From Geodermatophilus sp. DF01-2 (lineage in GTDB: Bacteria > Actinomycetota > Actinomycetes > Mycobacteriales > Geodermatophilaceae): a stretch of DNA of 64,000 nt. The position numbers were made by a program, and so were the translations under genes. The stretch spans positions 62,001 to 126,000 of the forward strand of contig NZ_SPQN01000002.1 in NCBI RefSeq assembly GCF_004571065.1, written 5' to 3'. The notes beneath the pieces were generated by a model. It was not told the origin of the DNA. It saw nothing but the letters and a program-made list of their open reading frames with translations, and did not search any database. This document shows positions 52,525-59,621 of the stretch, one piece after another; position 1 is the first letter of the stretch, and every line of letters begins with the position of its first letter.

Positions 52525-53786
52525 CCCTCGACTCGCCGAGCACCGCCGAGGCCCCGCCCGCCGGCGCCGACGTCGCCGCCCTGGAGGCCGAGGTGCTCCG
52601 CCTGCGCGCGGAGAACGCCGCGCTGCTGGCCCAGATGCAGCACCGGGACGGCGAGCTGGAGATCGCCACCCGGATGCTTCGGGCGCGGGCGCGGACGATG
52701 ACCAGTGTCATCGACGCGGTCACCGAGCAGTCGATCATCGGCACCGACGTCGACGGCGTCGTCCGCGTCTGGAACCCGGGCGCCGAGCGCATGCTGGGGC
52801 TGCCGCGCGCCGACGTCGTCCGCACCCGGTCGATCACCGACTTCCACCTGCCCGAGGAGCTCGAGGAGGCCGGCGGCGGGCTGGCCGCCCTGGTGCGCAC
52901 GGCGCGGGAGCAGGGCAGCGACGTCCGGGACTGGACCTACGTCGCCGCCGACGGCGAGGAGCTCACCGTCTCGGTGGCGGTGACCCCGCGCACCGACGAC
53001 CGCGGCGTGCACGCCGGCTGGAACTTCGTCGGCACCGACATGACCGAGGCGCGGGCGACCGAGCGGATGAAGGACCAGTTCGTGAGCCTGATCAGCCACG
53101 AACTGCGGACGCCGCTGACCTCGATCCTCGGCTACCTGGAGCTCGTCCTGGACGACGCGGAGCTGACCGAGGACCAGCGGCGACATCTGAGCACCGTCGA
53201 GCGCAACGCCCAGCGGCTGCTGCGGCTGGTCGGCGACCTCCTCTTCACCGCCCAGGTGGACGCCGGCCGGTTCAGCCTCCAGCCCGAGGACGTCGACCTG
53301 GCCGCCGTCGTCCGCGCCGCGGAGGAGACCGCTCGGGTGACCGCCGCCGCGACGGGCGTCGAGATCGTGCTGGCGGTACCCGAGGACGGCCTGGTCGTCC
53401 ACGGTGACGCCGTCCGGCTGGGACAGGCCTGCGACAACCTGGTCTCCAACGCGGTGAAGTTCACCCCGCACGGGGGCCGGGTCACCCTCGCGCTGCGCGC
53501 GGCGTGGCGCACGCCCGGCGGCGCGGTCGCCGACGAGCCGCGGGACGACGCCGTGCCGGTGGCCCGGCTGACGGTGAGCGACACCGGCGTCGGCATCCCC
53601 GCCGGTGAGCAGGGGCAGCTGTTCGCCCGCTTCTTCCGCGCCTCCACCGCCCGGCGCTCCGCGGTGCCCGGGGTCGGGCTGGGCCTGGCGATCACCCGGG
53701 CCATCACCGCCGCGCACGGCGGGACCCTGGAGCTGGCCAGCGTCGAGGGCCGGGGCACCACGTTCACCCTCACCCTCCCCCGCTGA
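52521..53786 (+). CDS. PAS-domain sensor histidine kinase (soluble)
   Basis: A 421-residue kinase without membrane segments. Residues 15-60 are a coiled coil (LEAEVLRLRAENAALLAQMQ), 63-175 a PAS domain (SIIGTDVDGVVRVWNPGAER, WNFVGTDMTEARATE), and the H-box is FVSLISHELRTPLTSILGYL with His193. N box DNLVSNAVKFTPHGG, G1 DTGVGIPAGEQGQLF and G2 GVGLGLAI complete a HisKA/HATPase core. It should sense an intracellular signal and phosphorylate a partner; candidates are the receivers at 55420 and 57700. Confidence 0.93.
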   Translation: MTLDSPSTAEAPPAGADVAALEAEVLRLRAENAALLAQMQHRDGELEIATRMLRARARTMTSVIDAVTEQSIIGTDVDGVVRVWNPGAERMLGLPRADVVRTRSITDFHLPEELEEAGGGLAALVRTAREQGSDVRDWTYVAADGEELTVSVAVTPRTDDRGVHAGWNFVGTDMTEARATERMKDQFVSLISHELRTPLTSILGYLELVLDDAELTEDQRRHLSTVERNAQRLLRLVGDLLFTAQVDAGRFSLQPEDVDLAAVVRAAEETARVTAAATGVEIVLAVPEDGLVVHGDAVRLGQACDNLVSNAVKFTPHGGRVTLALRAAWRTPGGAVADEPRDDAVPVARLTVSDTGVGIPAGEQGQLFARFFRASTARRSAVPGVGLGLAITRAITAAHGGTLELASVEGRGTTFTLTLPR

Positions 53787-53804
53787 GGTCCGCGGCCCCC
53801 GTGC

Positions 53805-53908
53805 AGGTAGAAGGGCCCCGCCCTCCTCACCCCTCGCGAGCTCGCGGCGAGCCTCTGGACGAGGCCTGGCGCGAGCTGGCGAGCGGGGGGCGAGGGGGTC
53901 CTTGGTCT
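53805..53908. repeat. Dispersed GC-rich intergenic repeat, copy 14
   Basis: After the kinase stop: gtagaagggccccgccctcc, then cccctcgcgagctcgcggcg, then a second unit gcgagctggcgagcgggggg and cgagggggtccttgg. The second unit is the left edge of the 833 bp duplication. Confidence 0.65.
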
Positions 53909-54700
53909 TGCGGATCTCTTGCGGTGGGCGGGTGGGTGGCCTGCGGTTGGGGCCGCAGTCTCGTTCCTGTCGCCGGATCACCCCGATCCCGGCCGGACAG
54001 GCAGGAGAGCACCCCCGATGAGCACCGACCGCGCCGGCACCACCCGCAAGGTCTTCGGTTCCCTGGCCGTCATCGGCACCGCCGCCGCGGTCGCCGGCCT
54101 GGGCACCTTCGGCACGTTCACCGACTCCACCACCCCGGTCTCGGCCGAGCTGACCTCCGGCACCGTCTCCATCGACCTCGCCCAGCCCGCCGCTCCGATC
54201 CCGGCCACCACCACCGGCCTGCTGCCCGGCGACACGCTCTCGCGCACCGTCACCCTCACCAACGACGGCAACTCCCCGCTGTCCTCGGTCACCCTCGGCG
54301 TCACCACTCCCACCGCCGGCATCCTCACCACCGACACCGTCCACGGCCTGCAGCTGTCCCTGACCTCCTGCTCGCTGCCCTGGACCCAGAACGGCACCAC
54401 CGCCCCCACCTACACCTGCAGCGGCACCACCACACCCCTGAGCTCCGGCCCGGCCGTGGGCCACCACGCCATCGACGGCGCCGCCAGCCTCACCCCCGGC
54501 GGCGCGGACAACCTCCTGCTCACCCTCGCCCTGCCCGAGAGCGCCGACAACCGCTTCCAGGGCCAGACCAGCACCCTGAACCTCACCTTCTCCGGCATCC
54601 AGCGCGCCGCCACCACCCGCTGACCGCCCGACCCCCGAGCCGACCGGAGCTCCCCATGACCACCGCCCTCCCCCTGCCCCACCCGCGGGCAGCCGCCACC
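53868..54700 (+). repeat. 833 bp perfect duplication, unit A
   Basis: Identical base for base to 56161-56993 (offset 2293). It covers an intergenic-repeat unit, the upstream region, the whole first TasA-like gene and the first 15 codons of the next gene. Identity ends at 54700/56993 (cgg versus ggc). Confidence 0.95.
54018..54623 (+). CDS. TasA/camelysin-family secreted protein, copy 1
   Basis: A 201-residue secreted protein. The signal region VFGSLAVIGTAAAVAGLGTF ends with the SipW-type junction GTFGTFTDSTTPVSAELTSG, and the mature part TVSIDLAQPAAPIPATTTGL, LLPGDTLSRTVTLTNDG is the beta-sandwich start seen in TasA/CalY proteins. Bacillus TasA forms biofilm fibres after cleavage by SipW. 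The neighbouring signal peptidase supports such processing here. It is 100 percent identical to copy 2. Start ATG 54018 follows aggaga. Confidence 0.83.
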   Translation: MSTDRAGTTRKVFGSLAVIGTAAAVAGLGTFGTFTDSTTPVSAELTSGTVSIDLAQPAAPIPATTTGLLPGDTLSRTVTLTNDGNSPLSSVTLGVTTPTAGILTTDTVHGLQLSLTSCSLPWTQNGTTAPTYTCSGTTTPLSSGPAVGHHAIDGAASLTPGGADNLLLTLALPESADNRFQGQTSTLNLTFSGIQRAATTR

Positions 54701-55423
54701 CGGCTGCTGCCCTCGGTCGGCACCGCCCGGCACCTGCTGCGCCCGGTGCCGGCCTTCCTGGGCCGTTGGGCGGTCCGGGCCCTGGTCGCGCTCGCCGTGG
54801 TGGCCTTCGCCGTCCTGGCCGCCGGCCCCCACCTGCTCGGCTACCGCACCATGACCATGCTCACCGCTTCGATGGCCCCGGCCATCGACCCCGGCGACGT
54901 CGTCATCACCACCCCCTTGGCCGTCACCGACGTCACCGAGGGCATGGTCATCAGCTACCACATCCCCATCGACGACCACCGCGTCGTCACCCACCGCGTC
55001 ACCGACGTCACCCACGCCCCCGACGGCACCGTCACCGTCCAGACCAAGGGCGACGCCAACGACCACCCCGACCCCTGGACCGCCGTCCTCCAGGGCGACA
55101 CCGCCTACCAGGTCCAGGCCGTCATCCCCGAGGCCGGCCACCTCATCACCGCCCTGCGCACCCCCACCGTCAGCCACGCCCTCGTCTACGGCGTTCCCGC
55201 CCTGCTCGCCGCCTGGCTCCTGCTCACCATCTGGCGTCCGGTCGCCGGCGCCGACGGCGAGAGCGGCACCGGTACCGACGAGGCCGGCCACCCCGTCAGC
55301 GCGCCGCGCACCGCTCTGGTCAGCCGGCTGGCGGTGTACGGCGCCGCCGCCCTCCTGTCCGGCTGGCTCCTGCTGGGGACCTGGCGCCCGGTTGCCGGGA
55401 CCGACGAGGAGGCACAGCCGTGA
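54656..55423 (+). CDS. SipW-like signal peptidase I (S26B family)
   Basis: A 255-residue membrane protease. A helix at about 36-62 (RWAVRALVALAVVAFAVLAA) is followed by the Ser motif MTMLTASMAPAIDPGDVVIT (catalytic Ser in SMAP) and the S26B His in RVVTHRVTDVTH, instead of the Lys of bacterial type I peptidases. Two C-terminal helices follow (ALVYGVPALLAAWLLLTIW and LAVYGAAALLSGWLLLGTW). It probably removes the TasA-like signal peptides. It is 32 bp after tasA copy 1 and overlaps the next gene by GTGA. Confidence 0.85.
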   Translation: MTTALPLPHPRAAATRLLPSVGTARHLLRPVPAFLGRWAVRALVALAVVAFAVLAAGPHLLGYRTMTMLTASMAPAIDPGDVVITTPLAVTDVTEGMVISYHIPIDDHRVVTHRVTDVTHAPDGTVTVQTKGDANDHPDPWTAVLQGDTAYQVQAVIPEAGHLITALRTPTVSHALVYGVPALLAAWLLLTIWRPVAGADGESGTGTDEAGHPVSAPRTALVSRLAVYGAAALLSGWLLLGTWRPVAGTDEEAQP

Positions 55424-56133
55424 GCAGCCGCACCGTGGACCTCTCCTCCCGCCTCGCGCAGCGTCCGGTGCCGACCGCCCTCGTCGTCGACGCCGACGCC
55501 GCCGACCGCGCCCTGGTCGCCGGGCTGCTGCGGCTCACCGGGTGGGACGTCCGCGAGGCCGCCGGCACCCGCGAGGCCCTGGCCCTGGCCCGCCGCCTGG
55601 ACCTGGACCTGGACCTGGTGGTCACCGACCTGGCCGGCCCGGCCGGTGAGGCACCGGCCCTGCTGCGCCGCCTGCGGTTGGTCGGCTGCCGGGCGCACCT
55701 GCTGGCCGTCGCCGCGGACGCCGCCCCACACGAGCGGGCCGCCGCGCTCGAGGCCGGGGCCCTGGCCTGCCTGCCCAAGCCGGTCGACGCCGGCCTGCTG
55801 CTCGGTCTGCTCCGCCGCCGGACCGCCGGCCCACGGGGGACGGCGTCCGACGCCGGCGACCCGCCGGGCGAGGACGTCGACGCCGAGCTGATGGACCGGC
55901 TGCAGCAGCTCTACGCCGCCGCGCTTCCCAGCCGGCTGACCGCCATCGCGGACGGTGCGCGGGCCGGGGACGCCCCGGCCCTCGCCCGGGCATCGGCCAC
56001 CCTGGCCGGCACCAGTGCGCAGCTGGGCCACCCGGAGGTCGCCGCGGTCTGTCGGGCGATCGCGCAGGACGCACGGCGCGGCGTCCTCGCCCACGACCTG
56101 GTCGTCGAGCTGGCCGCCGTCGCCGGCAGCTGA
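55420..56133 (+). CDS. Receiver plus HPt-like protein, HPt histidine missing
   Basis: A 237-residue protein. Residues 18-130 are a receiver: TALVVDADAADRALVAGLLR, phospho-Asp in LVVTDLAGPAG (about residue 67) and Lys in LPKPVD. The Thr/Ser of the switch is replaced (LLAVAADA). Residues 150-235 form a four-helix HPt-like bundle (ALARASATLAGTSAQLGHPE), where the usual AHxLKG phospho-His site reads ASATLAG, so no His is present. It cannot relay phosphate as a classical HPt and may act as a phosphorylation-gated binder. Start GTG 55420. Confidence 0.8.
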   Translation: MSSRTVDLSSRLAQRPVPTALVVDADAADRALVAGLLRLTGWDVREAAGTREALALARRLDLDLDLVVTDLAGPAGEAPALLRRLRLVGCRAHLLAVAADAAPHERAAALEAGALACLPKPVDAGLLLGLLRRRTAGPRGTASDAGDPPGEDVDAELMDRLQQLYAAALPSRLTAIADGARAGDAPALARASATLAGTSAQLGHPEVAAVCRAIAQDARRGVLAHDLVVELAAVAGS

Positions 56134-56200
56134 AAGGGCCCCGGTCCCCTCCCGAGGCTCGGCGCGAGCTGGCGAGCGGGGGGCGAGGGGGTCCTTGGTC
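56134..56200. repeat. Dispersed GC-rich intergenic repeat, copy 15
   Basis: Reads aaagggccccggtcccctcc, then cgaggctcggcgcgagctgg and cgagcggggggcgagggggt. Its right half is the left edge of duplication unit B. Confidence 0.6.
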
Positions 56201-56993
56201 TTGCGGATCTCTTGCGGTGGGCGGGTGGGTGGCCTGCGGTTGGGGCCGCAGTCTCGTTCCTGTCGCCGGATCACCCCGATCCCGGCCGGACAGGCAGGAG
56301 AGCACCCCCGATGAGCACCGACCGCGCCGGCACCACCCGCAAGGTCTTCGGTTCCCTGGCCGTCATCGGCACCGCCGCCGCGGTCGCCGGCCTGGGCACC
56401 TTCGGCACGTTCACCGACTCCACCACCCCGGTCTCGGCCGAGCTGACCTCCGGCACCGTCTCCATCGACCTCGCCCAGCCCGCCGCTCCGATCCCGGCCA
56501 CCACCACCGGCCTGCTGCCCGGCGACACGCTCTCGCGCACCGTCACCCTCACCAACGACGGCAACTCCCCGCTGTCCTCGGTCACCCTCGGCGTCACCAC
56601 TCCCACCGCCGGCATCCTCACCACCGACACCGTCCACGGCCTGCAGCTGTCCCTGACCTCCTGCTCGCTGCCCTGGACCCAGAACGGCACCACCGCCCCC
56701 ACCTACACCTGCAGCGGCACCACCACACCCCTGAGCTCCGGCCCGGCCGTGGGCCACCACGCCATCGACGGCGCCGCCAGCCTCACCCCCGGCGGCGCGG
56801 ACAACCTCCTGCTCACCCTCGCCCTGCCCGAGAGCGCCGACAACCGCTTCCAGGGCCAGACCAGCACCCTGAACCTCACCTTCTCCGGCATCCAGCGCGC
56901 CGCCACCACCCGCTGACCGCCCGACCCCCGAGCCGACCGGAGCTCCCCATGACCACCGCCCTCCCCCTGCCCCACCCGCGGGCAGCCGCCACC
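56161..56993 (+). repeat. 833 bp perfect duplication, unit B
   Basis: Identical to 53868-54700. The left edge is inside a dispersed intergenic repeat, and the right edge is after codon 15 of the next gene. Confidence 0.95.
56311..56916 (+). CDS. TasA/camelysin-family secreted protein, copy 2 (identical to copy 1)
   Basis: A 201-residue protein with the same DNA and protein sequence as the 54018 gene, including its upstream region of about 150 bp. Either two doses of one matrix protein are made, or the second copy is a recent by-product of duplication with no time to diverge. It is followed 32 bp later by a gene that shares the first 15 codons of sipW. Confidence 0.83.
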   Translation: MSTDRAGTTRKVFGSLAVIGTAAAVAGLGTFGTFTDSTTPVSAELTSGTVSIDLAQPAAPIPATTTGLLPGDTLSRTVTLTNDGNSPLSSVTLGVTTPTAGILTTDTVHGLQLSLTSCSLPWTQNGTTAPTYTCSGTTTPLSSGPAVGHHAIDGAASLTPGGADNLLLTLALPESADNRFQGQTSTLNLTFSGIQRAATTR

Positions 56994-57587
56994 GGCCGCT
57001 GGGCGGTCCGGGCCCTGGTCGCGCTCGCCGTCGTCGCCTCCGCCGTCCTCGGCGCCGGCGCCGCGAACGCCACCTTCTCCGACTCCGTGGCGCTCCCGGC
57101 GATGACCGTCGGCACGGGCACGGTGGCCCCGGCCACCGACGTCACGGTCGAGACCACGTGCCGCACGACGACGACGGTGGTCAAGCGGACCTACCGCGTG
57201 AGCCCGGGAACGGGGGCCACCACGCTGATCGCCTACAGCCTGACCTCGAGCACCGTCACCAGCACGAGCAACGTCGAGAGCGACGAGACGACGACCACGT
57301 GGTCCAAGCCCACGGAGTACACGACCACGCAGACCGTCCAGGACACCGAGCTGTACGCGACGCTGAGGTGGCAGCCGAGCACCTCGACCCGGGTCACCGG
57401 CTACCGCATGACGGCGCACACCACGTACGGCCCCTACCCGATGGGTGAGACCGGCCCGACGACCACCCGGATGTCCGCGCGGTACGACGCCGATGTCGTC
57501 GACTACGGCGCGCAGCTGTCGATCGACACGCTGACCGACTACGGCTGGACGGCCACCTCGGACCTCAGCAACGTCGTCACCTGCTGA
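56949..57587 (+). CDS. Secreted Thr-rich protein with chimeric, sipW-derived N-terminus
   Basis: A 212-residue protein. Codons 1-15 are identical to sipW, and the next 20 (GRWAVRALVALAVVASAVLG) resemble sipW residues 36-55. It then becomes a SipW-type secreted protein: AGAANATFSDSVALPAMTV, followed by a Thr/Ser-rich region (TTCRTTTTVVKRTYRVSPG) and a fibronectin-like end (STSTRVTGYRMTAHTTYGP, DYGWTATSDLSNVVTC). Two Cys (near the mature start and the last residue) could pair. Geodermatophilaceae carry similar secreted proteins; function unknown. Confidence 0.75.
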   Translation: MTTALPLPHPRAAATGRWAVRALVALAVVASAVLGAGAANATFSDSVALPAMTVGTGTVAPATDVTVETTCRTTTTVVKRTYRVSPGTGATTLIAYSLTSSTVTSTSNVESDETTTTWSKPTEYTTTQTVQDTELYATLRWQPSTSTRVTGYRMTAHTTYGPYPMGETGPTTTRMSARYDADVVDYGAQLSIDTLTDYGWTATSDLSNVVTC

Positions 57588-57591
57588 CCGC

Positions 57592-57699
57592 GGCCCCCTG
57601 CAGGGACCCGACGCCGGCCCCGTCCAGGGCACCGCCCCGAGCGGAGCGAGGGGTGGGGAGGACGGGGTCCTTCCACGGTGGGGACAGGGGGGTCCTTGC
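57592..57699. repeat. Dispersed GC-rich intergenic repeat, copy 16
   Basis: Between convergent stops. Reads ccccctgcagggacccgacg, then gggcaccgccccgagcggag, then cgaggggtggggaggacggg and gtggggacaggggggtcct. Confidence 0.7.
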
Positions 57700-58398
57700 T
57701 CAGGCGACGAGCCGGTAGCCGACCCCTCGCACGGTGCGGATCTCCGGCGAGGAGAGTCCGGCGGCCTGCAGCTTGCGGCGCAGGTTGGACATGTGTGCCT
57801 CGACCAGGCGGACGCTGCCCTCCCAATCGGTCTGCCAGACCTCGCGCAGCAGCGTCTCGCGCTGCAGCACCCGGCCCGGCCGGGACGCCAGCGCGGCGAG
57901 CAGGTCGAACTCGGTGCGGGTCAGGTCGACGACGGCGCCGTCCACCCGGACCTCGCGGCTGTCCTCGTCCACCTCGAGCTCGGCCAGCCGCAGCACCGAC
58001 TCCTCGACCGGCGCGGGACGCGGGGCGGGGATGCGCGGCCGGCGCAGCATCGCCTGCACGCGGGCGACCAGCTCGCGCGGGGAGAAGGGCTTGGCCATGT
58101 ACCCGTCGGCGCCGACGGCCAGCCCGATGAGCAGGTCGACCTCCTCGGCGCGGGCGGTGAGCATGAGGACGTAGCACTCGCTCTCGGCGCGGACCTGCCG
58201 GCACACCTCGGTGCCGTCGGCGTCGGGCAGGCCCAGGTCGAGGACGACGACGTCGGGTGCGGCACGCCGGACCTCGACCAGCGCCTCGGCGCCGGACGCG
58301 ACCGCGCGGACGTCCATCCCCGCCTTGCGCAGGACCGTGCAGACCAGCTCCCTGATCTCCTCGGTGTCCTCCACGACGAGCACGGACTGCTCGGGCAC
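57700..58398 (-). CDS. OmpR/PhoB-family response regulator
   Basis: A 232-residue regulator. Receiver at 5-118: VLVVEDTEEIRELVCTVL, phospho-Asp54 in VVVLDLGLPDADGTE, switch Thr in VLMLTARAEE, Lys in GYMAKPFSPREL. Winged-helix effector domain at 135-230: ELEVDEDSREVRVDGAVVDL, TRTEFDLLAALASRPGRVLQ, VEAHMSNLRRKL, RTVRGVGYRL. Start GTG 58398 follows a long GGAGGAGGAG. It faces the TasA/SipW unit across a repeat and may be the output of the nearby kinase, although it is on the other strand. Confidence 0.94.
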   Translation of the reverse strand: MPEQSVLVVEDTEEIRELVCTVLRKAGMDVRAVASGAEALVEVRRAAPDVVVLDLGLPDADGTEVCRQVRAESECYVLMLTARAEEVDLLIGLAVGADGYMAKPFSPRELVARVQAMLRRPRIPAPRPAPVEESVLRLAELEVDEDSREVRVDGAVVDLTRTEFDLLAALASRPGRVLQRETLLREVWQTDWEGSVRLVEAHMSNLRRKLQAAGLSSPEIRTVRGVGYRLVA

Positions 58399-58522
58399 GA
58401 CCTCTCCTCCTCCGGGTGTGGACCGACGCCGGCGGGGGCCGGACGTCACCTGACCGGGTGATCGGCGCCGTCCGTGCCGGGCTTGAGCGGGGCCCGCCGG
58501 CCTCACCCGCAGGGAGGAGGCG

Positions 58523-58740
58523 TCAGCCGGCCCGCCGGTGCAGCTCCACCGCCGAGAACGCCACGCCGACCCGGCCGGTGGGCCACGAGCACCTCTCCCG
58601 CCCGCTCGGTCAGCAGCGCCACGGACGCCGTGGCCGCAGCCCATCTCGAGCGCCCGCTCCCCCGTTGCGCGGCGACCACACCGGCGGCCCAGGCCGGACG
58701 CTCGGAGGGAGCGACGGCGGCACCGTAGGGGCTCACCCCG
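58523..58740 (-). pseudogene. Degenerate coding remnant of unknown family
   Basis: On the reverse strand AAATASVALLTERAGEVLVA then HRPG runs into another frame as VGVAFSAVELHRRAG and stop at 58523-58525. A shift of about one base joins the pieces into a C-terminal end. No family recognised. The rest of the 459 bp gap 58399-58857 contains a small GC hairpin near 58756-58785 and the aggagg of the next gene. Confidence 0.3.
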
Positions 58741-58857
58741 ACGGGGCGGACGCCGTCCCGCCCGGCTCAAGGCCGGGACGGGCGGCGTCGAGACCATCCG
58801 CGCCCCACTCCGAGGGCGCCCCCGGGGCCCGCTGCCCCGCCCAGCAGGAGGACCGCC

Positions 58858-59151
58858 ATGATCGGCCTCACCCGCCGCACCGGCGAGCACTGCCGCCTGG
58901 ACCCCGACCACATCGAGCGGGTCGAGGCGGGATCCGACACCGTCGTCGTCACGACCGACGGCAGCTCCTACTGCGTCCGCGAGACGGTGGACCAGATCAT
59001 CGTGAAGGTCCGCGAGGACCGCGCCGGCGTGATCGCGGCCTGCTACGTGCTCGACCGCGGTGAGGACGCCGACCCGCAGGGCCTCGGCCGCCGCGACCTC
59101 CCACCCGAGGCGCACGGCCCCGCACCGGTGATCCCCATCCGGCTGCCGTAG
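58858..59151 (+). CDS. FlbD-like protein
   Basis: A 97-residue protein that matches FlbD/SwrD in its first 60 residues: MIGLTRRTGEHCRLDPDHIE, then RVEAGSDTVVVTTDGSSYCV, then RETVDQIIVKVRED. FlbD proteins of Gram-positive bacteria sit in flagellar operons and influence stator function. No flagellar gene is visible here. The C-terminal 35 residues are Pro/Arg-rich. GGAGGA lies eight bases upstream of ATG 58858. It may be an orphan copy outside the flagellar cluster. Confidence 0.75.
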   Translation: MIGLTRRTGEHCRLDPDHIERVEAGSDTVVVTTDGSSYCVRETVDQIIVKVREDRAGVIAACYVLDRGEDADPQGLGRRDLPPEAHGPAPVIPIRLP

Positions 59152-59269
59152 CCGCACGGCCGTTGCTCCCCCGGAGGGAGGGCAGGGGTCGGCTGCGCAC
59201 TCAGGGTGCCCGTCGGCCCTGCCGATCCCCTCTGCGGAGGCCACCGACCACCGAGCGAGGGAGCCGCAC

Positions 59270-59614
59270 GTGATCATCAGCGCCCGGGCGACGCCCGCCG
59301 GGGACATGCAGGTGTACAGCGAGGTGGCCCAGCTGCTCGACCGCCGGGCGGCGCTGAAGCACCCGCCGTTCAGCCTCACCGTGTCCGATTCGGTCGCCCT
59401 CGGCATCGCCCGCATGTTCCGCAGCCGGTCGCTCTCCGGTGAGGTGCTCGACCGATTCGCCGCCGGGGGGTCGGTGGACAGCGACGAACTCGTGGAGGCC
59501 GCCCGCTTCGAGCAGGACTTCGCCTCACCCGAGGGCTACGCCGCACTGCGGTGTCTCGTCCTCTGGGTCCACAACCGGACGCACCGCTCCGAGCAGCGCA
59601 CGCGGGTGGAGTGA
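59270..59614 (+). CDS. Hypothetical protein, 114 residues
   Basis: A helical protein: MQVYSEVAQLLDRRAALKHP, PFSLTVSDSVALGIARMFRS, then DSDELVEAARFEQDFASPEG, then LRCLVLWVHNRTHRSEQRTR. One Cys. No family recognised. Its start region gcgagggagccgcacgtg resembles that of the mini-receiver at 52378 (gcgagggagccccgaccgtg), a possible shared leader or coincidence. Start GTG 59270. Confidence 0.6.
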   Translation: MIISARATPAGDMQVYSEVAQLLDRRAALKHPPFSLTVSDSVALGIARMFRSRSLSGEVLDRFAAGGSVDSDELVEAARFEQDFASPEGYAALRCLVLWVHNRTHRSEQRTRVE

Positions 59615-59621
59615 CCGCCGG

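Noticed and set aside
55186-56760. Long reverse frames antisense to the receiver-HPt and TasA-like genes, present in both duplication copies
   Set aside because: They repeat simply because the DNA is duplicated; composition is Gly/Gln/Arg-rich and no motif is seen.
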